Source: Paramecium pentaurelia
Lineage: Eukaryota > Ciliophora > Oligohymenophorea > Peniculida > Parameciidae
Length of the DNA stretch: 64,000 nucleotides
Direction of reading: 5' to 3'
NCBI GenBank assembly: GCA_905183005.1
Contig: CAJJDO010000028.1
Coordinates: 372,001-436,000 of the forward strand
Both the position numbers and the translations under genes were made by a program. The notes below the pieces were generated by a model. The model made no database searches. It saw nothing but the letters and a program-made list of their open reading frames with translations, and was not told where the DNA came from. Positions 37,992-50,239 of this stretch are shown here, piece after piece (position 1 is the first letter of the stretch; each line of letters starts with the position of its first letter).

Positions 37992-38162
37992 TCTAAATTA
38001 TATAATAATTATTTTAATAATGGAATATAGAAAATAAAGTCTTAAATATTATCTAAAATTTTATGAATATAAAGATTGTAAATATTTTTTATTATTAATA
38101 TATATAATCAACAAAATTAACTATTTTATTTTATATATAATAGTATATTAATTAAAAATAAA

Positions 38163-38828
38163 TCATATTTTAGTTTCATAAATAAATACTTTAAAAAGTA
38201 GAGTGGCTATGTTTGTCACCTTTTATAATCTTTGTTTGTAATTTATTTTAAGCTAAGATTAATCTATCATCTATTCAAACTGATTTTCAGATTACAAATG
38301 CAAATCAATACTTGTAATATACTTTAGTGTATCACCGAAATGTGAGTCAGATAATGTAATCATAAAATATATTTTACCACCGGGTTTAAGTAATGAAATG
38401 GCTAATTAAAGAGCTTCTTTTGGTTAATTAAGTAATAGAAATGAGGAAGAGAATACAATAGTATCAAATTTTCCAAAGGTTTCTGAGTTCATTTAGTAGA
38501 AATCTAACTCATATAATTTGACTTAAGGTTTATCTTTAAATAAGTGATTTGCCTTTCTTAAATAATTATGATTGATATCTATGGCAATTATCTCACAATT
38601 TAATGGGAATCTATTTAAAGCTTAATTCAAAGGAACTCCAGTACCTACACCTACATCTAAGATTCGTTATTATTATCCTGTTAGTCTTTCACATAATTTC
38701 TCATAGGTTAAGGAGGTAATGGGATGAGATATAAACATATCATATATTGTAGTGCTTGAATAATCTACAACATCTTTTATTGTTGAATAGATTGCTGAAA
38801 ATGAATTTCTTGCAATAGAATGGATCAT
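38163..38828 (-). CDS. SAM-dependent methyltransferase (class I fold)
   Basis: Intronless, 221 residues. It has a Rossmann-type methyltransferase core: motif I ILDVGVGTGVP near residues 56-66, acidic residue after strand 2 in IIAIDINHNYLRKA, motif IV-like FDTIVFSSSFLLL, and the post-motif LKPGGKIYFMI. These are SAM-binding elements of UbiE/COQ5- and phospholipid-type methyltransferases. The N-terminus (residues 1-40) is hydrophobic and could be a targeting segment, but there is no clear transmembrane helix. The substrate cannot be told. It is divergent from the secreted-protein trio, with 155 bp between the start codons. Confidence 0.85.
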
Positions 38829-38983
38829 ATAAATTATAATAATGTAAATTAGATTAAATGCTACAATTTATATAGTAATGCAATTGTTATTAAATACGTA
38901 TTATGAGAATTAAGATTTAATGAATAATTAATGAGTTTATACACATTATATATAAAATATAATAATAATGATTTCTAAATTAA

Positions 38984-40138
38984 ATGAAAATAATCTTAAC
39001 ACTAATTCTCATCTACAGAAATGCTATAAATGGATATCTAGTAGCTTGTAATACTTTATCCTAGATTAATTGTTAAAATTCAGGCTATTGTTAATGGATA
39101 TCAAGTTCATGTAGATCACTTGAATGCCATAAAGTAACAGAAGTGAGAGCATGTTCTGGAAAATTATTAGGAAACTTATATTAGAAATAACTTTGTAAAG
39201 TTGCTCAAAATGTTGATCCAAAATTTTTGAACTTATGCATTGGATATAAGTAGGATACAATAAAATGGGGATATTTAGTATACCCATAAGACAATACTCA
39301 AAAATCTACTTATGTAGCATCTAGTGGCTAATTAATTAGTTTAATAGCCACAAAAAAGTATCCAGGATAATTCAAATCAGAAATATTGACATTAAATATA
39401 TTGAAAGCATAAGCAAATGATCTCATAAATATTATGTATGGATATCTATAATAAACAAATGAATTATGTGATAGAGAAATACCTATATCATTTTTAGAGA
39501 AAGCAATTTATGAAAGCATGTAATAAATAAGAGATGATGAAACTATCACATTTACTTCAAGTATACCAACAAAAACTGATTATTATTTGGCTTTATGGGG
39601 AATGACTGATGCATTCTTTTTAAAATTAAGATCATAAAAAATTAGTTAATATATTTCTTATAAATATTTGATAAATTTTGGATTTGCTAATTTGAAGATG
39701 GAGAAATTATGTTTAGATACACAATTTGAAGTATTTGAGTTAACTTGGCAATATTAATAATCTGGATATATTGAGGTATTGGTTATGCCTGGTGAATAAT
39801 TTGGATTTGATTTAATACATTCTAATGTTATTATAATAAGGATATCAGATTTAAATGGTCAAAATATGAGTAATTAAATCTAATTAAAATGGATTCATCA
39901 ATCCTAAAAAATATTTACTTCTAAATAGATCATTCAAATAGATATAACTAAAATGTCTATTATAAATAATATTAGTGGAACTTGTTCATAATTAAGTTGT
40001 GATGCATCATTAATTTTGAATGAAAGAAAAGCATATATAATTGGTGATTCAACAATCAAAAATTGTGTAGGAAGATCTTAATCAGCATGTAGACTTGGTG
40101 AATGTACTTGGAATGATTCTACAGGTATTTGTTCATGA
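38984..40138 (+). CDS. Secreted Cys-containing protein, tandem trio member 1
   Basis: Intronless, 384 residues with a signal peptide (MKIILTLILIYRNAING). The N-terminal 60 residues hold CxxxxxxxC-type cysteine pairs (NCQNSGYCQW, SCRSLECHK), and cysteines recur at the C-terminus (CRLGECTW, ICS at the end). The middle has a block shared with the next two genes: YKYLINFGFANL, a beta hairpin with ELTWQY, then GYIEVLVMPGEQFGF. No transmembrane helix or GPI-type tail, so probably a secreted, cortical or trichocyst/surface-matrix protein. I do not know the family. It starts the three-gene tandem array. Confidence 0.75.
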
Positions 40139-40187
40139 AAATAGATATAGAAATTTATTATTAAATATAATTTATATAATTATTTAG

Positions 40188-41403
40188 ATGATGCAATTCA
40201 TTATATTAAGTTTGTCCTTAGTACAAATAATCAATGCAGCCTTCGCTCTAATAGATTGCGCCTCATTAACTAATGCAACTCTTTGCATGTAGTCAGGAAA
40301 TTGTCAGGTAAGCAGCTTTGCAGCTACAATTACTTGTTAACCCATTACAGATTGTTATAGAGTTAGTGAAGTTTAAGCTTGCTTATTAACTCCAGCAGCA
40401 AACTCAATAGCTGGTTGTAAAGCTTTGAACATAGACTATAAATATGAAAATGTTTGTGTAAAAACAACAGAAAACAGTGTTCCAAATGGACTCCTTAGAT
40501 TTAGAAGATAAGCAAATATAACCAGATCACCAGATATAACATTATCAGAAACTCCAGTTTCAGTATTGACAACAACAACTACTCCATAAAAATACACTTA
40601 TTAATTATTTACATTAGATATTCTTCTAGCATCTCCTACTTAATTGGCTGCTATTTTAGATGCATTCAATCATGGAATTAATTAATTGATTACAGATGCA
40701 GTATAACCAAAATTTTTGGAAAAGGCTGTCATTGAAACTTTTTAAAATATTAGAGTATAAATATTGTTATTAAATTTAGGATGATGTGACATATACACAA
40801 GTTACAAGATCTACTTAATTAGGGAAGGCTTGGGATTTAGTTAATATTCTATTCTAAAGGTATTAAAACTATAAAGCATATTATGTTTAAAACTATGATT
40901 TTATAAATTTTGGATTTTCAGATTTAAATAGATAAAAACTTGTAATAACAACAAAGACCTATGAAATTGAATTAACATGGGCAACTTATGCTAACAATGG
41001 ATATATATATGTTATGACATTGGCTCCAGAATAATTTGGGATAATTAGTATCAAACAATTATCTGATTTAATTTGGATTAAAATAGTAAAAGATGATGGT
41101 ACAACTTAAGACCTTACAGCTGTTCCTGTATTTATTAAATATACCTGGGTCTATACTGCAACCTAATACTCTGCTGTCTATATTCAAACATTCGACAAAC
41201 TATTTTCATCAGCCTTTGCACCAGCTGCAAATACACCAGTTTCAGTAACCTGTTTTTATCCAACTACATCAACGACTTACTGCCCTTCATTTGCTGTTCC
41301 AGTTGCAGCATTAGATTAATTAATGATATTTCATCATGATACAATTCAAGATTGCACAGCCCTTACAGGAAATTAACCATATTTTAGATTAGCAAGATGT
41401 TGA
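40188..41403 (+). CDS. Secreted Cys-containing protein, tandem trio member 2
   Basis: 396 residues, one 25-nt intron (40755-40779). Signal peptide MMQFIILSLSLVQIINAAFA, then cysteine pairs (CASLTNATLC, NCQVSS, CQPITDCYRV). The family block reads YDFINFGFSDL, IELTWATYANNGYIYVMTLA then PEQFGI. Starts 49 bp after the stop of member 1. The intron lies at the position matched by the second intron of member 3 (both follow an L/NIR arginine codon and precede D-D/F), so the split is ancestral to these two. Ends in RLARC. More Ala/Thr-rich and less Gln-rich than neighbouring genes. Function unknown. Confidence 0.8.
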
Positions 41404-41462
41404 TGAAGAATATAAATATCAATATCAGACAAATATTATTTTATATTTTCTATAATATAATT

Positions 41463-42802
41463 ATGATAATACCTATTTTATTAATCACAAATTTGATTAC
41501 ATCATCTGCTGTTTATACATTGGTTGGAGAAACTCCATGCACAGGATTAATAAATACAGCTTGTACTGCAAGTGCAATTTCTGGATTTGGATATTGTTAT
41601 TGGGAAACGTAATTTATAAAACAATTATTTTTATTTTAGCAATTGTTAAACCCTACCATGTTATATGATTGATGAAATTGCTGCCTGTAGAACAGGTTCT
41701 GGATTACCTACTGGAGGTGCATCTACTCTTTGCGATTCTTTAGAAACATTCAGTTTATAATATGATAATGTTTGTTGTGATAAATCAGAAGGATAATTAA
41801 ATTATGCTTTTGTTAGATTTGCTAAAACCACAGATGGTCATTTTGATAAAGCAAGTGATGGATCAACTACATTAGCATCTCTAAACTAATAAACTTCAGC
41901 AATTATCTTTTAATTATACACAGTAAATCCATGGAAGATTATGCCATCATTTTATAATTTGCCTACAGCAACTAATTTTGAATCATAATTAGGAGCCATT
42001 TTAGATTAATATAAATTTTTAGCTCCTGCATTACAAACTTAGTCAGATTCACATCCTTTTTACATGGAAAGAACTGTGTATTAATCATTACAAATGTTAA
42101 GAGTATATAATTAATTCTCAATCTTAGGATTTCCTTGTTTTATAAACATCTCCATAAAATACAATGAGAGATAATTTAATAAAAAAAATATGGTCAGTTA
42201 CCCTTATAGCATTATTTAGAATGGTCAAATTTTAACCTAATTATTATTCAACAAATTATTATTTTATCAATTTTGCCATTATTCCTTATTCAAGAAATTC
42301 AATCACACTTAATGGACAACAACATACAACTAAAATTGATTGGACAGGTTATTCTTATAGTTAAAATGGATATTTAATGGTGTATTCATTTCCTCCTGAA
42401 ATATTTGGAATTAGAAATGCTTACTCAGATGTTATCTGTTTAAGACCAATAGTTGGAAGTTCACCAGTTTATGATGCGAATGAAAATACTTTTGATACTG
42501 GTTTCAAACCATTAACTTTCACATGGTCCTGGACTGACCCTTCATTAACTGTTGTTGCTGCCAATCTTAAATTATTTAAATTTCCTATTGGTGATGCTTT
42601 AGAAACTGGAATTACTTAAGAAACTGCCACCTTTACTTGTTATATGAGTGCTAAATATTGTGTCTCTTCTAGTGTAACAGCTACACCTCCTAATACAGGA
42701 GTTAATTATTATATCACCACTGGATTAGGAGTTACTGCAGATAAAAATAAGGTATAATGTAGATTGTAAGGAAAATCATGGTCAGGTACAATTTGTTCTT
42801 GA
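41463..42802 (+). CDS. Secreted Cys-containing protein, tandem trio member 3
   Basis: 427 residues, introns 41609-41639 and 42103-42127. I chose the ATG giving the signal peptide MIIPILLITNLITSSA; an in-frame ATG at 41397 would overlap the previous stop. Cysteine pairs near the N-terminus (PCTGLINTACTASA, CYW, NCQTLPCYM) and a C-terminal Cys-rich end (CRLQGKSWSGTICS). The family block reads YYFINFAIIPY, IDWTGYSYSQNGYLMVYSFP then PEIFGI. It is the third member of the tandem array, 59 bp downstream of member 2. Tandem secreted families of this kind often encode surface or granule matrix proteins in ciliates; that is inference. Confidence 0.8.
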
Positions 42803-42902
42803 ATATCAAATTATTAATAAAGTTAAAATTAATTATATTGCCTTAAAACTTAAAACTCTTAGTTATTTAAAAGCCTTTTTGATTAATTATATTAAATTAT
42901 TA

Positions 42903-43340
42903 ATGATTTGCCTTTCTGAAAGGAAGATTTCCATTCATCAGAATAAAGGATTGATTTAGTTACCTGAAATATCTAAATCTTAAGAACTTCTTGTATTTAA
43001 CATATCATCAATTTAGAAATTAAACAATAGAGCGTTATAATCAAGTAAGGTTAAGAAATAAACAAAACCACAATCCCCAAATAAAGACATTTATTACTTA
43101 AAATTACCTGCAATTAACAAGAAAGCTTTAGATTAAACAGACAACTTTTTCAAATTATCTAAATCCCAAGTATAAACTTAAAAAATGTATAATATAATTG
43201 CTAATATTAGACTTTAAGGAGATACTTCACTGGACAATATTAGCAAATATAATAAAAAACTACAAGATATCTAAAACAAACACAATCATTACATTAATAA
43301 AATTGAAGAGCTATATATGATTACTAAATAACACTCATGA
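42903..43340 (+). CDS. Hypothetical small basic protein
   Basis: Intronless 145-residue ORF in the ciliate code, 100 bp after the secreted trio. The composition is that of a real gene (K, Q, N, S-rich; Gln mostly by TAA/TAG). The last 45 residues form a probable coiled coil (DNISKYNKKLQDIQNKHNHY, then INKIEELYMI). No signal peptide, membrane helix or known motif. Not recognised. Confidence 0.55.
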
Positions 43341-43679
43341 AATCATAGTTTATGTTATTAACTTTAATTAATTATTTTATATTATTAAATTTAATAAATA
43401 TTATCTATTACCTAGTATTGCTAGATATATATTGTCTTCTATCAGACTTTATCACTTTAACAAATAATTATTACTCTAAGTTTGTTATATATCTGATTTT
43501 GGTTGTTGAATTTTCTATTTAATGATTCATTCATAAATAGATCTCCTTTTTTCAACTCTAAATCATATGAAATCATTATCATTATTAATCGAAATTTTAT
43601 TTGATGAAAAATATTTTAATAGAATTTGATAAATATTTTTATGTATTTATTAACTAAAAGACTAATAACAATATTATTA
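43341..43679. other. Intergenic spacer
   Basis: AT-rich 339-bp spacer between two plus-strand genes. Nothing recognisable. Confidence 0.5.
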
Positions 43680-45702
43680 ATGATAAACGATTTACCTTTG
43701 CCAGAATAATTAAATGAACCGCCTTTGCTAGAATAAACAAAAGAGAAAATCGAGATTGCTTAATTTTCTAAAAAGAGATTCATTTAAATAACAAAGTAAT
43801 TCCTTTATATGATGAAGAGTATTGAATCCTGTTCTAGAAAATTTATATAATCTTATAGAGCCCTTTGTAACTTTAAAAATGAAGGAATCTATTAACGAAA
43901 AAGAAGTTTAAGAATACGATTTAGGGTTCTAAATTTAGCTAGTAAATCTAAAAGAAATAATTATATAATCTTTAGGAATTGAAATGGTCTTTGTCACTCC
44001 AATATCCAACTTAAAAACTCCTTATTAATTTGGTACATTCAAGATATTTCACTATTTGATTAGTCTTTTGACTGAATTCTATCAATTTGAAGATGAAAAA
44101 TTAGACTAATTAATTAAAGATTTCAAATAGTAGAATTAGGATTTATTTTAATGTTGTAACCAATTAGGGTTGAACTTTTTTGAAAATGAAAATTAAGAAA
44201 AGATAAAGTAATTCATTAGCAATTTGAAAGATTTATTTTAAAATGATTTCTTACAAATATTAAAAGAGATTTTACAGATTCTATGTGCAATTTTAAAATT
44301 AATTCACATTGGTATATAGAATAATTGTGAAAATAAAAATTAAAAAGAAAATTAATAATTAGATGAATATTAAAAGGGTTCATTATCAAATACATCCGAA
44401 TATGATTAATAATCAGTTGAAAGCTAAAAGGGTGAATAATCAAATTAATCTAAAGACGATCAATCATCAGTTTAAGCCTAAAAGGGTTCAGAATAAGATG
44501 AGCAAAGTGATGTAAAATATAGTCAACCTTTTACATATATTCCTGATGAAGATGAAGAAGATGATAGGATAGATAATTTGGAAATAAATCCATAAAGTGA
44601 TTAAATCCACATTTTAGATACCAAAAATTAGGAAAAATTTAAGAAAGAATAATTAATAGAAATATTTAAGAATTTATTAGATGTGTAAATAGATGACCAA
44701 AACAAATCCTTAATCGAACAATTGTTAGATAATTATTCAGGAAAGGCAAGTAATTTACTTCTAAATTCTAATAGAATTATTGGGTAGGCATAGCATCTTT
44801 ATCAAAAACTAATATAATCCTTTTTCATTTAGGTAGGATTATCTTTATCCAAGAAAATAAGATATGATTAAGAAATTAATAAAGAAGGTTAAGCAACTTT
44901 TTTAAGATTTCCTGATTAAATACTAGGAGGAAGTAAAGCAAGACCATATTAACCTAATTGTTATTTTATTAATCTCTACAGGGATTTGATGAATTGTTAG
45001 TATTAAATCTAGAATTACCTAATTGAGAAGAATAAATAAATTGAGAAGAATGAATAAATTGAGAAGAATGAATAAATTGAGAAGAATGAATAAATTGAGA
45101 AGACGAATGAATAAATTGAGAAGACGAATGAATAATTGAAAGTTTTAGAAAACAATACTATAGAATTATAGAAATTAAATGATTAAAAAAGTATTAGAGA
45201 TTTTTTTATGGATGTTAAAATGAAAAATTTGGGTGAAAACCTACTTGTTTAAATTATTCATAAATCGAATAATAATAACTAGAATCCATGTACTATTTAT
45301 GATTTTGATTAATTTTGCAAAGCTAATCATTATGATATAGCAAATAATGATAAATAAATATTGAAGACTAGTAAACTATATTTGATCAATAATTAACATA
45401 ATCAAGATAATATTGAAAATTTGCCTTTATAAAAAAGTTCTACAGCTATAAGGGAACTTCTCTAAAATTTCTATAGTATTTAGAAATATAATTAGAATTA
45501 CAATAACGTTTATAATTATTAAATTGATAATAATTTAATTAATGCTATGAAAACCTATATTAGAGATATAAAAAATCAAGAAGTATAAGATAGGAGGAAT
45601 TAGAATTAAAATAATGGCTTATATTAAGATTAAAATTTTGAAGGTAGTTCTTCAGATGGATCTTCTAGTAGTGGTAGTAAATCTGAAAATATATTAGATT
45701 GA
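43680..45702 (+). CDS. Unrecognised helical protein with acidic middle and IEKNEQ repeats
   Basis: 666 residues with one 22-nt intron (43796-43817, ending AAG) that joins FIQITK to VLNPVLENLYNLIEPFVTL. The N-terminal 200 residues are helical, with TPYQFGTFKIFHYLISLL and LFQCCNQLGLNFFENENQEK. This is loosely like helical-repeat phosphatase regulators (SAPS/PP6R), but too weak to name. An acidic low-complexity region (about 230-320, IPDEDEEDD) follows, then a second folded part. Next come six short IEKNEQ-type tandem repeats (45022-45135) and a C-terminal region ending in a Ser/Gly-rich tail (SSSDGSSSSGSKS). The 3' third is duplicated at 46286-46896 by an assembly join. Confidence 0.65.
45022..45135 (+). 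repeat. Coding minisatellite (18-21 nt units)
   Basis: Tandem units encoding IEKNKQ once, IEKNEQ three times and IEKTNEQ twice (114 bp in all). The contig overlap around the n at 46285 begins inside this array (45092), so the true copy number may not be resolved. Confidence 0.9.
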
Positions 45703-46284
45703 TTTTATTATTTAATTTACTTATTATCATAAGATAACTAAAACTTTATATTGTAATATTTTTCGATTTCTTTTTGGCTAATAGCTGAATTTATAAGCAT
45801 TAAGATAATATCAAATTAAAGATATGATTAAATAATTGTATATTGAATAGTATGAATAGAAAAATTTATGAAATAAATGAAAAAAATAAGAAATATATAA
45901 GATTTTTTATTAAAATACAACTTAAAAGGTAAATATTAATCTTATCTTAATTAAATATTTGTGATGGCTTGAATAAACCATCTAATTACACAATATTAAT
46001 GATCTAAATATAAAAATAATTAATGAAATTGATAATCATTACAAAACTTTGTTGACTTAAATTGAATCATTATACATATTTATATTTTAATAAATATATT
46101 TATTTTAACTCTCATCATTATCTCAAGAAAGCTCATGATTTTAGATCTTATGAAGAAAAGAATTTTAGAGTCTATATTTTGATGTAAATTATATAAGGTA
46201 TTAGACACTAGAAAATCAAAATTATATCTAAATAATTAAAACAATAGATTTACTGAATAATTAATGTTAAGCTTTATTGAACAT
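45703..46284. other. Spacer downstream of the repeat-bearing gene (first copy)
   Basis: AT-rich, with many short A/T runs. No ORF or RNA recognised. The same sequence recurs at 46897-47478. Confidence 0.5.
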
Positions 46285-46285
46285 N

Positions 46286-46896
46286 AAATTGAGAAGACGA
46301 ATGAATAAATTGAGAAGACGAATGAATAATTGAAAGTTTTAGAAAACAATACTATAGAATTATAGAAATTAAATGATTAAAAAAGTATTAGAGATTTTTT
46401 TATGGATGTTAAAATGAAAAATTTGGGTGAAAACCTACTTGTTTAAATTATTCATAAATCGAATAATAATAACTAGAATCCATGTACTATTTATGATTTT
46501 GATTAATTTTGCAAAGCTAATCATTATGATATAGCAAATAATGATAAATAAATATTGAAGACTAGTAAACTATATTTGATCAATAATTAACATAATCAAG
46601 ATAATATTGAAAATTTGCCTTTATAAAAAAGTTCTACAGCTATAAGGGAACTTCTCTAAAATTTCTATAGTATTTAGAAATATAATTAGAATTACAATAA
46701 CGTTTATAATTATTAAATTGATAATAATTTAATTAATGCTATGAAAACCTATATTAGAGATATAAAAAATCAAGAAGTATAAGATAGGAGGAATTAGAAT
46801 TAAAATAATGGCTTATATTAAGATTAAAATTTTGAAGGTAGTTCTTCAGATGGATCTTCTAGTAGTGGTAGTAAATCTGAAAATATATTAGATTGA
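46286..46896 (+). pseudogene. Duplicate 3' end of the IEKNEQ-repeat protein (assembly duplicate)
   Basis: Repeats the last two IEKTNEQ units and the C-terminal third of the 43680-45702 gene, including the same TGA. It has no start of its own and begins directly at the n, so it is almost certainly the same locus seen twice. Confidence 0.85.
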
Positions 46897-47795
46897 TTTT
46901 ATTATTTAATTTACTTATTATCATAAGATAACTAAAACTTTATATTGTAATATTTTTCGATTTCTTTTTGGCTAATAGCTGAATTTATAAGCATTAAGAT
47001 AATATCAAATTAAAGATATGATTAAATAATTGTATATTGAATAGTATGAATAGAAAAATTTATGAAATAAATGAAAAAAATAAGAAATATATAAGATTTT
47101 TTATTAAAATACAACTTAAAAGGTAAATATTAATCTTATCTTAATTAAATATTTGTGATGGCTTGAATAAACCATCTAATTACACAATATTAATGATCTA
47201 AATATAAAAATAATTAATGAAATTGATAATCATTACAAAACTTTGTTGACTTAAATTGAATCATTATACATATTTATATTTTAATAAATATATTTATTTT
47301 AACTCTCATCATTATCTCAAGAAAGCTCATGATTTTAGATCTTATGAAGAAAAGAATTTTAGAGTCTATATTTTGATGTAAATTATATAAGGTATTAGAC
47401 ACTAGAAAATCAAAATTATATCTAAATAATTAAAACAATAGATTTACTGAATAATTAATGTTAAGCTTTATTGAACATATTTTATTTTTTAAGACTATTT
47501 GTATCAACTTTGATTAAAAATTAAATAGATTCATATAATTCAAGTATACATATTGATGAATTTTAATGAAATCCATTTATATCTATAATTAAATTATATG
47601 AAAATAATTTGATAAAAGAATTCAATTTATGTAATAAAATTTGGACTAAATTTGAAAAAAGATTTAGTTATTTATATGTTTTAGATATATGTATATATAT
47701 AAAAAAACTAAAATAATATTCAAGATATAATAAATAGTTCAATATAATAATATATATCATTAATAATTGAGAAATTAAATAATTTTTTTTAATTT
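46897..47795. other. Spacer (partly duplicated)
   Basis: Second copy of the spacer to 47478, then about 320 bp of unique AT-rich sequence before the next gene. Nothing recognisable. Confidence 0.5.
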
Positions 47796-48179
47796 ATGGG
47801 ATCATCATGCAATTCAATTAAATGTGAATAAGATTCAATTGATTACGATATTCCAGAATAAGAAGGATAAATCAAAAGAATTACATTAAATTTTGTAGTG
47901 AAATAATAATACTTTGGTTTTAAAAACGAGGACATTCTTTAAATTGAAAATAAATCACTGTATATACCAATAGAATATCAATAAAATTAAATCCTTTTTC
48001 ATTCTATACTCTATTAGAGTGAAATTGCTAAATCTTAAACGTTAGAATCTTCCGGAAAATATCAACCTAAGAAAAACAATAGTCTAACTTAAGTTAACAA
48101 TAAAAATATTCAAAAAGAAGAATATAATCAAAAATTATAAAAAAGTAGACTTATTTCTTATTAAAACTTAAAGGAATGA
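47796..48179 (+). CDS. Small protein with N-myristoylation motif (copy 1)
   Basis: Intronless 127-residue ORF in the ciliate code. Starts MGSSCNSIKC: glycine 2 with Ser at 3-4 fits N-myristoylation, and cysteines 5 and 10 could be palmitoylated. A short folded-looking core (ITLNFVVKQQYFGFKNEDIL, LYIPIEYQQNQ) is followed by a basic, Q/N/K-rich tail. No known domain. Probably a membrane-associated cortical or signalling protein; inference. The second copy at 49091-49474 comes from the assembly overlap. Confidence 0.6.
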
Positions 48180-48937
48180 CTAATGAAATATTATTTATGT
48201 TTATTATTATTCAGTTATTTTTTAATTTATTAATAATTAACAATTTTATGTATAAATTGTAAATTATATTTCAATTAAATAATCAAAAATTAGATTAAGA
48301 AATTAAATTGATAAAAAAATTATTTTAACTCTAATAATATTATTTCTATTATAGTATAAATAAAATTTTGATCTGAATTTAAATTAATGTTTAATTGGAT
48401 AGATTAAGATTTCTATTAAATTTAACTTATAATATTTATTTAAAATGAATTAATAATAAAAAAATAGGCAATTAAATATTTCAATTTTGTTATCTTTAAG
48501 AAATAGTAAAACTATGGACTTTTTGAAATTAAAAAAAACAGATTTTAATTTATAGATTTAATTGAATTTGATATTATTAGTATATAATTAAATAAATTAT
48601 GGTTGCATATTATTAGATAAAATGGTTTGAAAAATAAAGCTCTTTATATTATAAGGTTTAATTTTTTATATTTTGTAATGAATATCATATTAATTATTAG
48701 TTTAATATTAAAATATATAGGAGTAATTAATAAGAATTCTTTAATTTAATCATATTGGTGTAAAATAAAAAGATATAAAGATTTTTAACATTGCTAATGA
48801 TGTATAATTCTTAATATAACTAGAATTTAATAAATTTGAAATAATTCTAAGAAATATTTAGATTTTTCTCTACCTTTAAGAATATTTTGTAATTTATTAA
48901 AATTGAACATTTTTAGTATTATAAAATGTATAATATT
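48180..48937. other. Spacer (first copy)
   Basis: AT-rich 758 bp. A 42-codon ORF starts just after the previous stop but looks like chance. No other feature. Confidence 0.45.
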
Positions 48938-49090
48938 NGACTAAATTTGAAAAAAGATTTAGTTATTTATATGTTTTAGATATATGTATATATATAAAAA
49001 AACTAAAATAATATTCAAGATATAATAAATAGTTCAATATAATAATATATATCATTAATAATTGAGAAATTAAATAATTTTTTTTAATTT

Positions 49091-49474
49091 ATGGGATCAT
49101 CATGCAATTCAATTAAATGTGAATAAGATTCAATTGATTACGATATTCCAGAATAAGAAGGATAAATCAAAAGAATTACATTAAATTTTGTAGTGAAATA
49201 ATAATACTTTGGTTTTAAAAACGAGGACATTCTTTAAATTGAAAATAAATCACTGTATATACCAATAGAATATCAATAAAATTAAATCCTTTTTCATTCT
49301 ATACTCTATTAGAGTGAAATTGCTAAATCTTAAACGTTAGAATCTTCCGGAAAATATCAACCTAAGAAAAACAATAGTCTAACTTAAGTTAACAATAAAA
49401 ATATTCAAAAAGAAGAATATAATCAAAAATTATAAAAAAGTAGACTTATTTCTTATTAAAACTTAAAGGAATGA
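49091..49474 (+). CDS. Small protein with N-myristoylation motif (copy 2, assembly duplicate)
   Basis: Same sequence as 47796-48179, displaced by 1295 bp. Complete, but probably the same gene counted twice. Confidence 0.55.
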
Positions 49475-50239
49475 CTAATGAAATATTATTTATGTTTATT
49501 ATTATTCAGTTATTTTTTAATTTATTAATAATTAACAATTTTATGTATAAATTGTAAATTATATTTCAATTAAATAATCAAAAATTAGATTAAGAAATTA
49601 AATTGATAAAAAAATTATTTTAACTCTAATAATATTATTTCTATTATAGTATAAATAAAATTTTGATCTGAATTTAAATTAATGTTTAATTGGATAGATT
49701 AAGATTTCTATTAAATTTAACTTATAATATTTATTTAAAATGAATTAATAATAAAAAAATAGGCAATTAAATATTTCAATTTTGTTATCTTTAAGAAATA
49801 GTAAAACTATGGACTTTTTGAAATTAAAAAAAACAGATTTTAATTTATAGATTTAATTGAATTTGATATTATTAGTATATAATTAAATAAATTATGGTTG
49901 CATATTATTAGATAAAATGGTTTGAAAAATAAAGCTCTTTATATTATAAGGTTTAATTTTTTATATTTTGTAATGAATATCATATTAATTATTAGTTTAA
50001 TATTAAAATATATAGGAGTAATTAATAAGAATTCTTTAATTTAATCATATTGGTGTAAAATAAAAAGATATAAAGATTTTTAACATTGCTAATGATGTAT
50101 AATTCTTAATATAACTAGAATTTAATAAATTTGAAATAATTCTAAGAAATATTTAGATTTTTCTCTACCTTTAAGAATATTTTGTAATTTATTAAAATTG
50201 AACATTTTTAGTATTATAAAATGTATAATATTAATAAAT
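49475..50239. other. Spacer (second copy)
   Basis: Second copy of the AT-rich spacer; it leads without a gap into the next gene. No ORF or RNA recognised. Confidence 0.45.

Larger units (their letters stand above)
45092..47478. repeat. 1193-bp direct duplication around a single N (46285)
   Basis: Bases 45092-46284 recur as 46286-47478 (offset 1194) with one n between. The copy starts within the IEKNEQ minisatellite and covers the 3' end of the preceding gene plus its downstream spacer. The copies are identical where compared. Best read as unmerged contig ends. Confidence 0.9.
47644..50232. repeat. 1294-bp direct duplication around a single N (48938)
   Basis: Bases 47644-48937 recur as 48939-50232 (offset 1295), separated by one n. 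They carry one complete small gene each. With the join at 46285, this means the contig 46286-48937 overlaps both of its neighbours and adds only about 165 bp of unique sequence. Confidence 0.9.

Noticed and set aside
43680..45702. SAPS/PP6 regulatory subunit assignment
   Set aside because: Only a vague helical similarity in the N-terminal 200 residues; no motif clear enough to name it.
48183..48309. 42-codon hydrophobic ORF right after the myristoylated-protein gene
   Set aside because: Short, AT-driven composition (Leu/Ile/Tyr/Asn), no conserved feature and no intron.
45092..50232. True recent tandem gene duplications or a mobile element
   Set aside because: Copies meet exactly at single N bases and no terminal repeats or target-site duplications are visible; contig overlap explains it better.
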